64,000 nucleotides of DNA from Coniella vitis (GCA_011317545.1 WUJK01000002.1:4650001-4714000); one strand, 5' to 3'; positions 37,590-51,693 are shown, numbered from the stretch's first letter. Numbers and translations are program-made. Notes: generated from the sequence alone by a model not told the origin.

Positions 37590-40500
37590 TCTAGGTATAT
37601 ATTTTTTAGTAGTTCCTAAGTATTTTCCGAATTATCGTATCCTTTCTATTTAATAAGATATTGTTTTCCGCGTCCGCGTTTGCGTAAGTTGAGAATTTGT
37701 TTAACTTTGTATTATGCTTATTCTGGTTCGATAATATCTATATCGTACGAAAGTTCTACGTCTGCTAGTGCTAGTTCCAGAAGTAAAATATGGAAGACTG
37801 GGTATAGATATATATATAGGATTTCCAATTTATAGTTAACTAGTAAAATCTATTATATAATTTTATAAGGTCCGAGTTTTTTATAATCGAGTTTATTACT
37901 AGGTTTAGTAGTTTTAATATTTTTACGGTTAAGGTAGACTTTATCTCCCTTTTATAGGATTAGTTCCTTAATCCTTTTCTAATTAGCGTATTTCGTTATT
38001 TATTCTTTAACGTTCTAAAGTATATGTCGAGTATCTTCGTATAATTGCTTAATTCTTCTAGTATACTAGTCTGCTATTTCTGCGTTTCCACCTAGTAGTA
38101 TTTCGTAATATACCGTAGGGTTATATCCGTAAAGTAGGAAGAATAGTGATTTTCCTATACTCGTTATATCTATACTATTATAAGCGAACTATACGGTTAG
38201 TAAAAGTTCGACCTAATTATCTTATTCGTAGTTAACGTAGTATTATAGATACTATTCTATAATCTAGTTAGTACGTTCTATTTATCCGTTTATCTAAGGA
38301 TAAAATGCTATAGATATACGTTATATCGTTCCGAGGTATTTAGTAAGTAAGATTCAGAATTTTAATATAAATTTTCTATCTCTATCTAATATAATTTCCT
38401 AAGGTATTCCGTAGTTAGCGATAATAATACGGAGGAATATATATACGAGTTCTTCTACGGTATTACTTTCTTTATATAGTAGGAAGTATACGTACTTGCT
38501 TAATCTATAAACTACTACTAAGATACTATCGTACTATACCTAAGTTAAGGGTTCTTATAAGAGGGGTAGCTTAGTAATAAAGTCTAGACTAATAGATAAC
38601 TAAATAGTTATAGGTATTAGTAGAGGTTATAGTAGTCCGTAAGGTTTATATTATTCTGCCTTATTCCGTTTATATATATTATAGTTATTAACGATATCTA
38701 TAACTCGTTTCTTAAGGTTCGGTAGGTTCTAATAACGTTGGATCCTTTTATAGGTTGCTCTGATTCCTTAGTATCTATATACTAGTACGCTATAGATACT
38801 TCTAATATAATCGTTTTATTCCGGTATTATTATATTATCGAGGTTAGGTATTTCTCCTTCGATATATAGTATTACGTTAAGTTCCTTAGTAATAGATAGT
38901 ATAGTAAGGTTGCTTTCCGAATCTTCCCTAAAGATTGCTATAATATCCTGGTCTTTACTATTACTATCCTTATAATCTAACTATTTACTAAGAGCGTCTG
39001 CTCGTTCGTTTTCTTTGCCTTTACGGTAGATAATTTTAAAGTCGAATTCTAATAGAAATTCGTACTATCTAACTTATCGTTTATTAAGCTGCTTTATTAA
39101 GGTAAATACCTAAAGGTTCTTATAATCCGTATATATAAGAATTTATTATTTTACGCCGATAAGGTAATATTACTATTCCCTAAAGGCTTCTACTATTACT
39201 ATAAGTTCTTAATCGGGCGTTCCGTAGTTAAGTTCTAGTCCGTTTAGCTTCTTACTAAAGTTACTAATTATTTATAATCGTCCTTTATTATCTTATTATC
39301 CGAGTTATTTACCGAGTATATAATCTAATATATTTATCTCGATCTCGAAAACTTTATCTTAATCTACTTCGATTAGGATTAGTTCTAATATAACTATATC
39401 CTTAATTATACTAAAGGCTTTCTATACCTATTCGTTCTAGTTAAAGGTGATATCCTTTTTCGTAAGTTCTATAAGTAGTATTATAATACTATTATAGTTC
39501 TTAATAAATTATCGGTAGAAGTTAGTATAGCCTAAGAAGGCTCTAACGTCTTTAATATTCTAAGGTATAGGCTAGTCCCTAACTACCTATACTTTATCTT
39601 TCTATATTTATATATACCCTAGTATAATAGTATATCCGAGGTAGTTAACTTCTTAAGTATTCTAGTTATATTTAGTAGGTTCTACTAAAATCTTATTATC
39701 TTAGAGGATTTATAGGATTATTATAATATACTTCTAGTATTCTTCGAATATCTTCGAGTAAATAAGGATATCGTCTAGGTAAGCGATTATAAAATAGTTA
39801 AGGTATTTATATAAGATAAAGTTTATTATTTCCTAGAATAATACGGGGGTATTAGTAAGTCCGAATAGTATAATAAGGTATTCGAAATATCCGTAGCGTA
39901 TTCTAAACGCTATTTTCTATTCTTCTCCGGGTTTAATACGAATATATATATATCCTTCTTTAAGGTCGAGGGCCGTAAACTATTAGGCTCCTCTAAGTCT
40001 ATCCCTAAGTTCTTTAAAGAGAGGTAAGGGGTACCGATTCTTAATTATAATATCGTTAAGTTACCGATAGTTAACGTATAATCGTAGTTTGCCGTTTTTC
40101 TTTAGTATAAATAGGATTAGGTATCCTACTAGTAAATAGGAGGGTCTAATATAGCCTTTCTTAAGATTTTCGTCGATATATTCTTTAAGTGCTTTAAGTT
40201 TATCCTTATCTAATCCGTAGATAGGAAAGAACTTTAGTTATTCTCCTTCCTTAAATAGGATTTCGTAATCGTATAGGCCGTACTCTAATAGGCCGTTATC
40301 GAATTTTCCTTAAAATAGTTTTATAAACTTCCGATACTCTTCTAGTATACCGGAGAGGTCTCTAAATATATCTTTATCTTATATAATTACTATTATAAGG
40401 AGATATCGTTATATATACTTAGTTCCTTCTTAAACTTATCGTAATAATATATCCTGCTATCTATAGAATCCTATTATATTATATCCTAATCTATTATATC

Positions 40501-43270
40501 CCTTATTTTATTAGGTATTAACTATCGCTAGATCCTTCTCTATAAGCTATCGAGGTTTATCGTATCCTAGGGTAGCTATCGCCTTAGCTCTTCTCGATTT
40601 AAAGGTATATATAAATTCGTTTAAGCCCCTATTATCTAGGTATCGCTTAGTAACTAAATCCGATCTTACGCCTTTAATTATAACCGCTTCTTAGGTATCC
40701 GCTTTATCCTATAAAATATAGCTATTAGTCTAATCGATTCGAGGATTTTCCTTTCTTAACTATAATATACTTAAAATCAGCTTATATTATACGGTATCCG
40801 TAATATCGAAGTTTATTAGCGTTATATATCCGTAGATCGTAACTAGTAATTAATTAGATTCTATATCGATAATACCTTAGCCGTAAGCGACTTTTATACC
40901 TTCTACGGTACTAAGTTTATAAGGTTCTATTTTCTTCTTCTAAGGTATCCGTTCTCTATTAATAACGCTTAGGGATATAAAGTTTCCTTATACTCTGCTA
41001 TCTAGGAGTACTATATAGTATTTATCGCTAATTCGTACTACGATTTTCAAATATTCGTACGTTAAGCTATCTATTATATAGAGGGACTTTATCGTAAGTC
41101 CTAATCGCTTATTATCCTTTATAGGCGATCCTTACCTTTTAGGTTCTACTATTCTTATTATACTCTAAGAGCTACTATCTATACTAGGTTTTTAGCTTAT
41201 TATATTCCGTATCGTATATATACTACGGCCTATCGCTATAAGCGCGCTTAATTTTCTTCTTCGGTATACAGAGTCTATACTCCGGGCTAGCTATCTTTAA
41301 GGTTATAATAGGTATACGCTTTATCCGCTAGGTATTCTACGTAGTCGGCGCGCTTATAGAAGCTATAGTATATAGGTTCTACGTGCGTAGGCTTTGCGAG
41401 CTTTTCCCTCTGTTTCTATTCGCGTATTCTATACTAGTCGAGCGCTTTATCTTACGCGTAAGGTGCGTACTAGGGTATCATATATTAATACTATTTTACT
41501 TATCGCGTAGTATATTTATAGGGGGTATTATATATAAGGCTAATACTAGCGTAGTTTCCCCTTATTCTAAGTACTTTATAATAATCGCTATTATCGTCGT
41601 TATAGGCGATAATACTATGCCCTATTTCGCGCGTAGGGAACTACTCGTTAGTTACCTTATATTTAAAGTATTATCTGCAATTATATATAATATAGGTAAA
41701 ATATATAATCTAGTAGTACTTTTCGTAGAGGTGATTAATTCGCGCGTCTTCCTATACAAGGGTTTCGTCTTAACAAGATATTATTCGGAATAGTTCTCTA
41801 AGTATAATACCGTAGATAAGGTAGTATACGTCTCCTTTATTAGTATCTTCGTTTATAGAGCTTTCTAATTCTAAGCTCGTTTCTTCGTTAATAGTTTAGG
41901 TGCTAGTACTCTAACCGATACTAAGCGTTTCCTATTATTCCGTAATTTCCGTAATATTACTTTATAAGGTATCCGTTAGGAGAGGTATCCTCTAGGTAAT
42001 TATAATTTATCGTTCCTTATAAGGGTTCTAAGGGAACTATCCTAAGCCTTACTTTGCCGAAAGGTATATTATATAATTATCCTTATAATAGAAGGTCTAG
42101 TTAAGGAGTCTATAATCGGAGTTATCCGACGTTTACTCTAAAAGCTAGTTTTAGCTAGGAGTAGAGTCCGTAGTCTTATATATTATAATATTAGCTTATC
42201 GTCCTTCGGGGACTTTCTTAAATTCTCTAGGTTTCTTAGGTTATTAGCACTCTCGTACGAAGTAGCCTATCTTACTATAGTTAAAGCATTCCTTACTTAT
42301 AGGTTTACGTTAAGCTACGTCGAGCTCTATAAGGCCTAAGTATATAATACCGCTAACTACTATACCTTATTACTAGAAGCTATAGTTAGTTATCTATTAA
42401 ATCCGCTATCCTATATTAGTATAATTCCTCTATATAATATAGCTTCCTCCTTTCTTACTTTTCTCTATATATCTTTCGTAGAAACGATTATCGATACGGA
42501 TAGCGTTATTACTAAATATCGTAAAATCTTTAGGCTAATCCTACTTAAAGATTTCGTCCTTAACCTTATCCTTAAATCCTTTATAATAGTATTCTATAAG
42601 GTTCTTATCTTCCTATAGGAGGCGTACCGAGAATTGCTTAAAGCAGACCGTATAGGCTAAAGCAGACTTATTCTATTTAAGTTCTATAAGTTGCTATACT
42701 ATAGTCTATTCTTCGTTAGGATCGCTAAATATTTCCTTAAGGATATATTCGAATCCTACGAATAAATCGAATATATTCTTAGTAATCGTCTTACGTTAAT
42801 CGAGGTTACCTAGGTATTTAATATAATTATAAAGTAAGGGTTTATACTAGATAAGTATATCCTTTTCGAATTATATTCCGGTTAGGATAACTTTATCGGG
42901 TTTAGTAGTAAATTACGCTATATTATATAGGAAATACGCTTTATAATAGGTAAGAAACCCTTAAAGCGTCTTTTAGTTATTATTATATATAATAGGTTTA
43001 TCTATCTTATAGCCGTTACCGGTATTTTAAATAATAGGCGCTAAGGGTATAGCGGCCGTAGCTTAGTATTATTCGAGCTACTAAGCCTACCTACGGATAG
43101 TACGATTCTACTACTCCTAATTCTATTAGAGTATAATAAGTTATTAGGTAAGTTCGATTAATTAGCGTATTATATCTTCCTAAGTTATAACCTAACGGCG
43201 TCCTTCGCCTAAGGTAGATAGGGTAGGAGTTTAAGGAGCTATTACTATACTTAATATTACCTAAGAGGTA
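37590..43270 (-). pseudogene. RIP-degraded gag-pol of element B
   Basis: Chromodomain near 37630-37700 (least mutated copy here), RT YLDD at about 39770-39781, retropepsin near 40990-41020, gag zinc knuckle near 42240-42300, gag start near 43250. The forward 136-codon frame at 41383-41793 is a shadow of this region. Confidence 0.8.
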
Positions 43271-43303
43271 TATATAAACCGTCCTAAATAAGAGTTATGA
43301 AAA

Positions 43304-43764
43304 TATAATGATCCTTACCTGAATCCCTGATTCTGGAAGTACCTATAAGTTGTATATTAGTAGGTGGGGAAGTATTACCTTTAAGTCTTCGTACGTTATC
43401 GAGCAATATCAAGTATCATAAGTAATTAAGAGGGATTACCCTATTATATAAAATAATACTTAGATTTATAACTAAAGATTATAAGGAAAACTATCTAATA
43501 TTAATCCGTAAACTCCTATCCTTATATCCTTCTGTTGTCTTAGTGAGTCGATATAGTCGATATCGATCCTATCGATCCATAGTATGCCAGTCGATGCAGT
43601 CGATATCGATTCTATCGATCGTGCAACTATCAGAACCCTAACCCTGATTATATCGCTCTATGTTCTTATATAAGAGATCCCTATCGGTCCGTTGAGGTTC
43701 CGATTTGCTGGCATATAGTTGCGCTGGCCTGTTCCTGTGACCTGTATAACCGTGGGTTATAATA
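43304..43764 (-). repeat. Element B 5' LTR, module type 1 (461 bp)
   Basis: Starts TATAATGATCC and ends GGTTATAATA; followed by CGACG. It retains more CA/TG than the partner LTR (for example GTGCAACTATCAG), so RIP was uneven between the two. Confidence 0.92.
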
Positions 43765-43769
43765 CGACG

Positions 43770-46700
43770 ATAATAGCGATTATTATAAAGTATTTAGAAT
43801 AAGGGGAAACTATACTAATATTAGCCTTATATATAATACCCCCTACGAATATACTATACGATAAATAAAATAGTACTAATATATAATACCCTAGTACGTA
43901 CCTTACGCGTAAGAAAAAGCGCTCGATTAATATAGAATATATAAATAGAAATAAAGGGAAAAGCTTATAAAGCCCGCATATATAAAACCAAGGTACTATA
44001 GCTTCTATAAGCGCGCCGACTATATAAAATACCTAGCGGATAAAGTATATACCTATTATAACCTTAAAGATAGTTAGCCCGGAGTATAGACTCCCTATAT
44101 AGAAGAAGAAAACTAAGCGCGCTTATAGCGATAGGCCGTAGTATATATATAATACGGAATATAATAAGCTAAGAACCTAGTATAGATAATAGCCCTTAGA
44201 GTATAATAAGAATAATAGAACCTAAAAGGTAAGGATCGCTTATAAGGGATAATAAGCGATTAGGACTTATAGTAAAGTCCCTTTATACGATAGATAGCTC
44301 GATATACGAATATTTGAAAATCGTAGTACGAATTAACGATAAATACTATATAATACTCCTAGATAGCGGAGTATAAGGAAACTTTATATCCTTAAGTATT
44401 ATTAATAGAGAATAGATACTTTAGAAGAAGAAGATAAAACCCTATAAACTTAGTATTATAAAAGGTATAGAAATTACTTATAGCTAAGGTATTATTAATA
44501 TAGAATCTAATTAATTACTAGTTATAATCTACGGATATATAATACTAATAAACTTCGATATTATAGATACTATATAATATAAGCTAATCTTAGGTATATT
44601 ATAGTTAAAAAAGGAAAATCCTCGTATCGATTAGATTAATAGCTATATTTTATAGGATAAAGCGGATACCTAAGAAACGGTTATAATTAAAGGTATAGGA
44701 TCGGATTTAGTTATTAAATAATATCTAGATAATAGGGGCTTAAATAAATTTATATATACCTTTAAATCGAGAAGAGCTAAGATAACGGCTACCCTAGGAT
44801 ATAATAAACCTCGATAGCTTATAGAGAAGGATTTAGTAATAGTTAATACTTAATAAAAGAAGGGATATAATAAATTAGGATACGATATAATAGGATTCTA
44901 TAAATAATAGGATATATTATCGCGATAAGTTTAAGAAGGAACTAAGTATATATAACGATATCTCCTTATAATAATAACTATATAAGACGAAGATATATTT
45001 AGAGACCTCTCCGGTATACTAGAAGAGTATCGGAAGTTTATAAAACTATTTTAAGGAAAATTCGATAACGGCCTATTAGAATATAGCCTATATAACTATA
45101 AGATCCTACTTAAGGAAGGAGAATAACTAAAGTTCTTTCCTATCTATAGATTAAACGAGGATAAACTTAAAGTATTTAGAGAATATATCGACGAAAATCT
45201 TAAGAAAGGCTATATTAGACCTTTATATTCGGTAATAGGATACCTAATCCTATTTATACTAAAGAAAAATAGTAAACTACGATTATATATTAATTATTAG
45301 TAACTTAATAATATTATAATTAAGAATCGATACCCCTTACCTCTCTTTAAAGAACTTAAAGATAGATTTAGAGGAGCTTAATAGTTTATAGCCCTTAACC
45401 TTAAGGAAGGATATATATATATTCGTATTAAACCCGGAGAAGAATAGAAAATAGTATTTAGAATACGCTACGGATATTTCGAATATCTTATTATACTATT
45501 CGGACTTATTAATACTCCTATATTATTCTAGGAAATAATAAACTTTATCTTATACGAATACCTCGACTATTTTATAATCGCTTACTTAGACGATATCCTT
45601 ATTTACTTAAAGATATTCGAGGAATATTAAAAGTATATTATAATAATCCTATAAATTCTCTAAGATAATAATATTTTAGTAGAACCTATTAAATATAACT
45701 AGAATACTTAAGAAGTTAATTACCTTAGATATACTATTATATTAGGGTATATACGAATATAGAAAGATAAAGTATAGGCAGTTAGGGACTAGCCTATACC
45801 TTAGAATAATAAGGATATTAAAGCCTTCTTAGGCTATACTAACTTCTACCGATAATTTATTAAAAACTATAATAATATTATAATATTACTTACGGAACTT
45901 ACGAAAAAGGATATTACCTTTAACTAGAACAAATAGGTATAAAAAGCCTTTAATATAATTAAGGATATAATTATATTAAAACTAATCTTAGTCGAAGTAG
46001 ACTAAGATAAAGCTTTCGAGATCGAGATAGATATATTAGATTATATACTCGGTAGATAACTCGGATAACGAGATAATAAAGGACGATTATAGATAGTTAG
46101 TAACTTTAGTAAAACACTAAACGGATTAGAACTTAACTATAAAACGCCCGATTAGGAACTTATAATAATAGTAGAAGCCTTTAGGGAATAGCGATACTAC
46201 CTTATCGGCGTAAAATAATAAATTCTTATATATACGGATTATAAGAATCTCTAGGTATTTACCTTAATAAAACAGCTTAATAAACGATAAGTTAAATAGT
46301 ACGAATTCCTATCGGAATTCGATTTTAAGATTATCTACTATAAAGGTAAAGAAAACGAGCGAATAAACGCTCTTAGTAGACGGTTAGATTATAAGGATAA
46401 TAATAGTAAAGACTAAGATATTATAATAATCTTTAAGGAAGATTCGGAAGGTAACCTTATTATACTATCTATTACTAAGGAATTTAATATAATACTATAT
46501 ATCGAAGGAGAAATACCTAACCTTAATAATATAATAATATTAGAATAGAACGATTATATTAGAAGTATCTATAATATACTAATATATAGATACTAAGGAA
46601 TTAGAATAACCTATAAAAGGATCTAACGTTATTAGAATCTACTAAACCTTAAGAAACGAGTTACAGATATCTTTAATAACTACGATATATATAAACGGAA

Positions 46701-47800
46701 TAAGATAGAACGATATAAACCTTACGGATTACTATAACCTCTATTAATACCTACGACTATTTAGTTATCTATTAATCTAGACTTTATTACTAAGCTATTT
46801 CTCTTATAAAAACCCTTAACTAAAGTATAGTATAATAGTATCTTAGTAATAGTTTATAAACTAAGTAAGTATATATACTTCCTATTATATAAAGAAAGTA
46901 CTATTATAGAAGAACTCGTATATATATCCCTCTATATTATTATCGCTAACTATAGAATACCTTAGGAGATTATATTAAATAGAGATAGAAAGTTCGTATT
47001 AAAATTCTAAATCTTATTTACTAAATACCTCGGAATAATATAATATATATCTATAGTATTTTATCCTTAGATAGACGGATAAATAAAGCGTATTAACTAG
47101 ATTATAGAATAATATCTAGAATACTATATTAACTATAAATAAGATAATTAGGTCGAACTCTTACCTATAATATAATTCGCTTATAATAGCGTAGATATAA
47201 CGAGTATAGGAAAATTACTATTCTTCCTACTCTATAGATATAACCCTATAGTATATTATAAAACGCTATTAGGTAGAAACGTAGAAACGGTAGATTAATA
47301 CGCTAGAAGAATTAAGTAATTATATAAAGATACTCGATATATACTTTAGGATATTAAAGAATAAATAACGAAATATACTAATTAGAAAAGGATTAAGGGA
47401 TTAATCCTATAAAAGGGAGATAAAATCTACCTTAATTATAAAAATATTAAAACTATTAGACCTAGCGATAAACTCGATTATAAAAAACTCGGACCTTATA
47501 AAATTATATAATAAATTTCACCGGTTAATTATAAATTGGAAATCCTATATATACGCCTATACCTAATCTTCTATATTTTACTTCTAGAATTAGCACTAAT
47601 AGATATAGAACTCTTATACGATATAGATATTATCGAACTAGAATAAGTATAATACGAAGTTAAATAAATTCTCGACTTATATAAATACGGACGCGGAAAA
47701 TAATACCTTATTAAATAGAAAAATTACGATAATTCGGAAAATACCTAGGAACTACTAAAGAACGTATACCTAGACCTTATTAAAGAATACGAAAAATAAA
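43770..47800 (+). pseudogene. RIP-degraded pol of element D
   Basis: Retropepsin (LLDSGVxGNFIS) near 44350-44390. RT: EYIDENLKKGYIRPLYS near 45180-45230 and YLDD at 45582-45593. RNase H near 46000-46400, integrase 46500-47600, chromodomain 47650-47760. Motif order is that of chromoviruses, with RIP stops throughout. Confidence 0.82.
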
Positions 47801-47825
47801 AGTTATTATAGCTTTAGATAGAGAA

Positions 47826-47897
47826 GGTATTATAGGGAATCGAACCCCGGATTACCTAATAAGAAACTAGGAGCTCTAACTATTAAGCTATAAGATT
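47826..47897 (-). ncRNA. tRNA-like element (72 nt), copy 3
   Basis: Reverse-strand copy in element D, B-box intact, between the chromodomain end and the alpha ORF. Acceptor halves unpaired as in the other copies. Confidence 0.55.
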
Positions 47898-47948
47898 ATT
47901 CGTATCTTTAATTATAATAGCTATCTATAGGAATAATTAGACCCCTTA

Positions 47949-48613
47949 TTAAAAGCTACCTATACTCGGACTCCTTAAGTCGAATCCGGACTAATTAATC
48001 GTAGCGTTAGGCGCTATTAACGTATTCTAATCTATATCCTTAAACGAAGGATCCTAAGTAGATAGAATAGCCTCCTTAATAGCTACGGTTTAAATAGCCT
48101 CGGTAACTCGCTTATACTCCTCCTCTTCTAAACTAGTATTTACTAACTTTATACCCTTCTCCTAAAGAAACCGTTATTATTTCTTTAAACGAGATAATCT
48201 AGCTAAAGTCTTTATTAAATAGGCTTATATATCGGTAAGTTCCCTCTAACGCTTAAGTAGACGCTCCTCCTCCTCTAACTTATAATTATCTAAACGTATT
48301 AACTCGTTATTAATCTTAGATATTAAGGAAAGAGTTAATATTAGTATAATAAGAACTACTAAGAAAACTATTTATATAAGGATACTAGTACTCGTAATAT
48401 ATTATAAGAACGATTTCGTTTAGTATACTATATATAACTTTTTATATTATTAACTATCTTATATACTAACCCCTCCTCTAGATATAACGAATAAGGTATA
48501 ACTTCGTAACCCTAGGTTTCGATATATATAAAACGATTTAAAGTAGTAATACGCTTTTTAGATAAAGATAAGGACGGATTTATAGTATACGATTTTATAA
48601 TTCTAGAATATAT
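47949..48613 (-). pseudogene. Chromovirus antisense accessory ORF, class alpha copy 2
   Basis: Reverse-strand homologue of 7644-8309, including the hydrophobic segment and the EEEE-rich coiled coil (near 48240-48300). 665 bp between the equivalent start and stop, so one small indel is present. RIP stops. Confidence 0.6.
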
Positions 48614-48714
48614 AACGAATTAGGAAGGTATAATCCGAAGTAAGAATATTAGGTAGGATTACTTACGGAAATACTATAAGTCTTTAGGGATAAAAACCGA
48701 TAGAAGGGAGATAA

Positions 48715-49170
48715 TATTATAACCTATAAATATATAGGTTATAGGAATAGGCTAGTATAACTATATACTAGTAAATCGGAACCTTAACGGATCGATAGGG
48801 ATCTCTTATATAAGGAATATAGATAATATAATTAAGGTTAGGGTAGAGCTTATAAGAGATTACTATTACCTATCGGATAGTTAATAGGTAATTATAGGTA
48901 TTAATAGGCTTAGATAGGCTATGTATTAATAAATAGAATAACGGAAGGATATAAGGACGATAGATTTCCTAGCTATTAGATAGTTTTCCTTATAGTCTTT
49001 AGTTATAAATCTAAGTATTATTTTATATAATAGGGTAATCCCTCTTAATTACTTATAATACTTAATATTGCTCGATAACGTACGAAGACTTAAAGGTAAT
49101 ACTTCCCTACCTACTAATATATAATTTATAGGTACTTCTAGAATCCGGGATTTAGGTAAGGATTATTATA
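48715..49170 (+). repeat. Element D 3' LTR, module type 2 (456 bp)
   Basis: Same length and module as 7087-7542 and 62553-63008. Confidence 0.9.
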
Positions 49171-50160
49171 CCTTAACTTAGGTATAATACGATAGTATTT
49201 TAATAGTAGTTTATAGACTAAGTAAATATATATACTTCCTACTATATAAGGAAAGTAGTATTATAGAAGAACTTATATATATATTCCTCCGTATTATTAT
49301 CGCTAATTATAGAATACCTTAGGAAATTATATTAGATAGAGATAGAAAATTCGTATTAAAATTCTAAATCTTACTTACTAAATACCTCGGAATAATATAA
49401 CGTATATCTACGGTATTTTATCTTTAGATAAACGGATAAATAAAACGTATTAACTAGATTATAGAATAATATCTACGATATTATATTAACTATAAATAAG
49501 ATAATTAGGTCGAACTTTTGCTAACCGTATAATTCGCCTATAATAGTATAGATATAACGAGTATAGGAAAATTATTATTCTTCCTACTCTATAGATATAA
49601 CCCTATAATATACTACGAAATACTATTAGGTAGAAACGCAGAAACGGTAGACTAATATACTAAAAGAATTAAGTAATCGTACGAAGATACTCGATATATA
49701 CTTTAGGATATTAAAGAATAGATAACGAAATACGCTAATTAGAAAAGGATTAAGGGATTAATCCTATAGAAAGAAGATAAAATCTACCTTAACCGTAAAA
49801 ATATTAAAACTACTAAACCTAGCGATAAACTCGATTATAAAAAACTCGGACCTTATAAAATTATATAATAGATTTTACTAGTTAATTATAAACTTAAAAT
49901 CCTATATATATATTTATACCTAATCTTCTATATTTTACTTCTAGAATTAATATTAGTAGATATAGAACTCTCGTATAATATAGATATTATCGAATTAGAA
50001 TAAGTATAATACGAAGTTAAATAGATTCTCGATTTATATAAACGTAGATACGGGAAATAATACCTTATTAAATAGAAAAACTACGATAATTCGGAAAATA
50101 TATAGGAACCCCTAAAGAATATATACCTAGATCTTATTAAAGAATACGAAAATAAAAAGC
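49171..50160 (+). pseudogene. Integrase-chromodomain remnant of element C
   Basis: Starts inside the integrase and parallels 46808-47780. Chromodomain near 50040-50110. Downstream half of element C, separated from its gag by element D. Confidence 0.72.
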
Positions 50161-50182
50161 TATTATAGCCTTAGATAAAGAA

Positions 50183-50254
50183 GGTATTATAAGGAATCGA
50201 ACCCCGGACCTCCTAATAAGAAACTAGGAACTCTAACTACTAAGCTATAAGACT
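50183..50254 (-). ncRNA. tRNA-like element (72 nt), copy 4
   Basis: Reverse-strand copy in element C. B-box is GGTTCGATTCC on the minus strand; acceptor halves AGTCTTA and TAATACC do not pair. Confidence 0.55.
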
Positions 50255-50331
50255 ATTCGTATCTTTAACTATAATAACTACCCCTAGGAATAACTAGACC
50301 CTTTATTAAGGATTATTAGTAGAAATTAAAG

Positions 50332-50937
50332 TTATAAACTAAAAGCCTTAATACCCTACGAATTACTAATAAGAAAATTAAATAAAGATAATAGAGAAAT
50401 CCTAGATTAATTAAAATCCTCTAATATAATAGTTATAAAACCCTTAGGTAATAGGCCTTTAGGAACGGTCGGCTTTATAGAACGATATTTAGCCTTAGCG
50501 GCTAAACGCTCCCTCTCCGCCTCCTTATATTCTATATAATCTAGGTCCTCTAGATTCGATAAATTATAACGAATAGTATATATTATCCGCTCTCGCTATA
50601 TCTTCTTCTACCTATATAAGTATATTAGCTTATCTTCTAGCTCCTTAATCTTATCCTTTAACTTTTAATATTATAAAGAAATATATAGAAGATCGGTAGA
50701 ATTAGTTATCTCTAAAATATTATAATAAGGAAGCTTTAAATATATATATTCGGTATAGCGAGAAGAATTATTAGGGGAAACTTAATAAGAAATCTTACCC
50801 TTAGAATTATAGTAAGAATAAGGATATATCTCGAAGGCGTTCGAAAGAATAATTAAGTATAAGGATAACTTCTATTTAGTAGAATTAAACCTTAGATTTA
50901 ACGAACGAGGTTTTATTATATAAGAAGACGACGATAT
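50332..50937 (-). pseudogene. Chromovirus antisense accessory ORF, class beta copy 2
   Basis: 606 bp, the same length as 36778-37383, start to stop in one frame apart from RIP-type stops. N-terminal and coiled-coil regions match beta copy 1. Function unknown. Confidence 0.6.
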
Positions 50938-51038
50938 AACGAATTAGGAAAGTATAATCCGAAGTAAGAATATTAGGTAGGATTATTTACGGAAATATTA
51001 TAGGTCTTTAAGGATAAAGACTAATAGAACGGAGATAA

Positions 51039-51508
51039 TATTATAACCTATAAATATATAGGTTATAGGAATAGGCTAGCGTAATTATATATTAGTAAAT
51101 CGGGACCTTAACGGACCGATAGGGATCTCTTATATAAGGATATTAGGATACTTACGATAATATAATTAGGGTTAGGGTCCTAATAATTATACGATCGATA
51201 GAATCGATATCGATTATATCGATTAGTATACTATAGATCGATAGGATCGATATCGATTATATCGATTTACTAAGATAATAGAAGGATATAAGGATAAGAG
51301 TTTATAGCTTAATATTAGATAGTTTCCTTATAGTCTTTAGTTATAAATCTAAGTATTATTTTATATAATAGGGTAATCCCTTTTAATTACTTATAATACT
51401 TAATATTACTCGATAATATACGAAGGCTTAAAGGTAATACTTCCCTACCTACTAATATATAATTTATAGGTACTTCTAGAATCCGGGATTTAGGCAAGGA
51501 TTATTATA
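51039..51508 (+). repeat. Element C 3' LTR, module type 1 (470 bp)
   Basis: Starts TATTATAACC, ends GGATTATTATA, followed by TSD ATTAA at 51509-51513. Confidence 0.92.
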
Positions 51509-51693
51509 ATTAATCTATACCTTTAGTCTAGAGCTAGTCTTATTAATAGGGTAATCCTTCTTAATTACTTAGTATACGGTTATACTTAATATTATTTAGT
51601 ATATACGGGATTTAAAGGTAATACTTCCCTATCCTACTAATATAAAACTTATAGGTACTTCTAGAATCAGGGATTCAGGCAAGGATTATTATA
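51509..51693 (+). repeat. End of the element G 3' LTR (type 6)
   Basis: Resumes after the ATTAA duplication. It has about 30 bp not found in other LTRs, then the common LTR end, stopping at GGATTATTATA (51693). Unique sequence follows, so this is the right edge of the transposon nest. Confidence 0.78.

Larger units (their letters stand above)
36215..43764 (-). mobile_element. Element B: complete 7.55-kb family I chromovirus, TSD CGACG
   Basis: The clearest reference copy. LTRs of the same type (462 and 461 bp) and CGACG on both sides (36210-36214 and 43765-43769). The joined target matches the uninterrupted sequence near 63820. Order on the minus strand: gag, retropepsin, RT, RNase H, integrase, chromodomain. 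Then, on the plus strand, the beta accessory ORF and tRNA-like element lie before the 3' LTR. It is the youngest visible layer of the nest: B in D in C in G. Confidence 0.93.
33938..49170 (+). mobile_element. Element D: family I chromovirus interrupted by element B
   Basis: 5' LTR type 3 (485 bp), gag 34423-36214, element B, pol 43770-47800, tRNA-like 47826-47897, accessory alpha ORF 47949-48613 and a 3' LTR of type 2 (456 bp). Flanks TATAA and CCTTA do not match. The same LTR pairing (type 3 at 5', type 2 at 3', no TSD) is seen in 7087-14685. Confidence 0.8.
32233..51508 (+). mobile_element. Element C: family I chromovirus with nested D and B, TSD ATTAA
   Basis: Matched type 1 LTRs (32233-32702 and 51039-51508, both 470 bp) are flanked by ATTAA at 32228-32232 and 51509-51513. 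Inside, gag (32703-33937) is followed by element D and then integrase-chromodomain-beta ORF (49171-50937). Protease and RT of C are missing, so the D insertion was accompanied by a deletion. Inserted in the 3' LTR of G. Confidence 0.88.

Noticed and set aside
41383..41793. 136-codon plus-strand ORF
   Set aside because: Antisense shadow of the gag-protease linker region of element B; the near-identical shadow at 63625-63990 lies in the equivalent place in element H.
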